From Lachnospiraceae bacterium UBA1267 (lineage in GTDB: Bacteria > Bacillota > Clostridia > Lachnospirales > Lachnospiraceae), in contig DBVJ01000024.1 of NCBI GenBank assembly GCA_002308115.1, positions 349 to 13,051 of the forward strand: a stretch of DNA of 12,703 nucleotides, written 5' to 3'. The translations under genes were made by a program, and so were the position numbers. Position 1 is the stretch's first letter, and the number at the start of each line of letters is the position of its first letter. This document shows, one piece after another, positions 12,696-12,703 of the stretch. Below the pieces are notes generated by a model, which was given only the letters and a program-made list of their open reading frames with translations, did not search any database and had not been told where the DNA came from.

Positions 12696-12703
12696 GTGCC
12701 TAG
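12696..12703 (+). CDS. rpsG: Start of 30S ribosomal protein S7 gene (partial)
   Basis: Only eight bases are inside the window: GTG CCT AG, which reads Met-Pro and then Arg or Ser, as expected for S7 starting MPR. AAGGAGGG (12681-12688) stands seven bases before the GTG. The position 135 bases after rpsL fits the conserved rpsL-rpsG order. The identification rests on context rather than on the protein itself. Confidence 0.75.

Overview
The window looks like a chromosomal segment from a fairly GC-rich member of the Firmicutes, class Clostridia, most likely Lachnospiraceae or a close relative. This rests on the type of S12 protein, the BirA/BioY arrangement with a Gram-positive BirA operator, the tRNA m1A22 methyltransferase TrmK (typical of Firmicutes), a DUF6472-like small cysteine protein, strong AGGAGG ribosome binding sites and consensus sigma-A promoters. 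I did no database search, so the placement is by recognition only.

Layout. 1-54 is the tail of an unidentified upstream gene. 56-1231 is trmK fused to a GNAT acetyltransferase domain. It meets birA (minus strand, 1222-2208) tail to tail with a 10-base overlap. birA and bioY (2332-2946) diverge across a BirA-type operator (2281-2316) whose left arm sits in the promoters of both genes. This suggests that biotin uptake and the repressor gene are controlled together. A consensus promoter inside the end of bioY probably starts a second unit: a membrane-anchored GH25 muramidase (2994-3803), a TPR protein (3822-4721) and a DUF4037 nucleotidyltransferase-like protein (4768-5715). An Xre-type HTH-TPR regulator with its own inverted-repeat operator follows (5837-6871).

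6981-8768 (minus) is visibly AT-rich compared with everything around it. It encodes a 595-residue protein with two N-terminal membrane segments, a roughly 80-residue module present twice, and a C-terminal zinc-ribbon HNH nuclease. It looks acquired and is a candidate defence or stress effector. Beyond it are a PatB/MalY aminotransferase (8828-10069, minus) and a small four-cysteine protein (10292-10477).

The interval 10478-11085 has no convincing gene but is structured. After a strong terminator comes a regular array of eight alternating GAGTC/GACTC sites, spaced 28, 24, 29, 24, 29, 24 and 28 bases from start to start. The period is 52-53 bases, about five DNA turns, with constant 19-base linkers and unrelated 23-24-base inserts. 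I see no known feature that explains it, and it is the main structural novelty here. A promoter carrying a perfect 10-base inverted repeat then drives a ribbon-helix-helix protein (11086-11292), a translationally coupled four-helix membrane protein (11289-11738) and a small single-span protein (11792-11971). The window closes with the ribosomal operon: a near-consensus promoter, rpsL (12141-12560) and the first bases of what is probably rpsG (12696).
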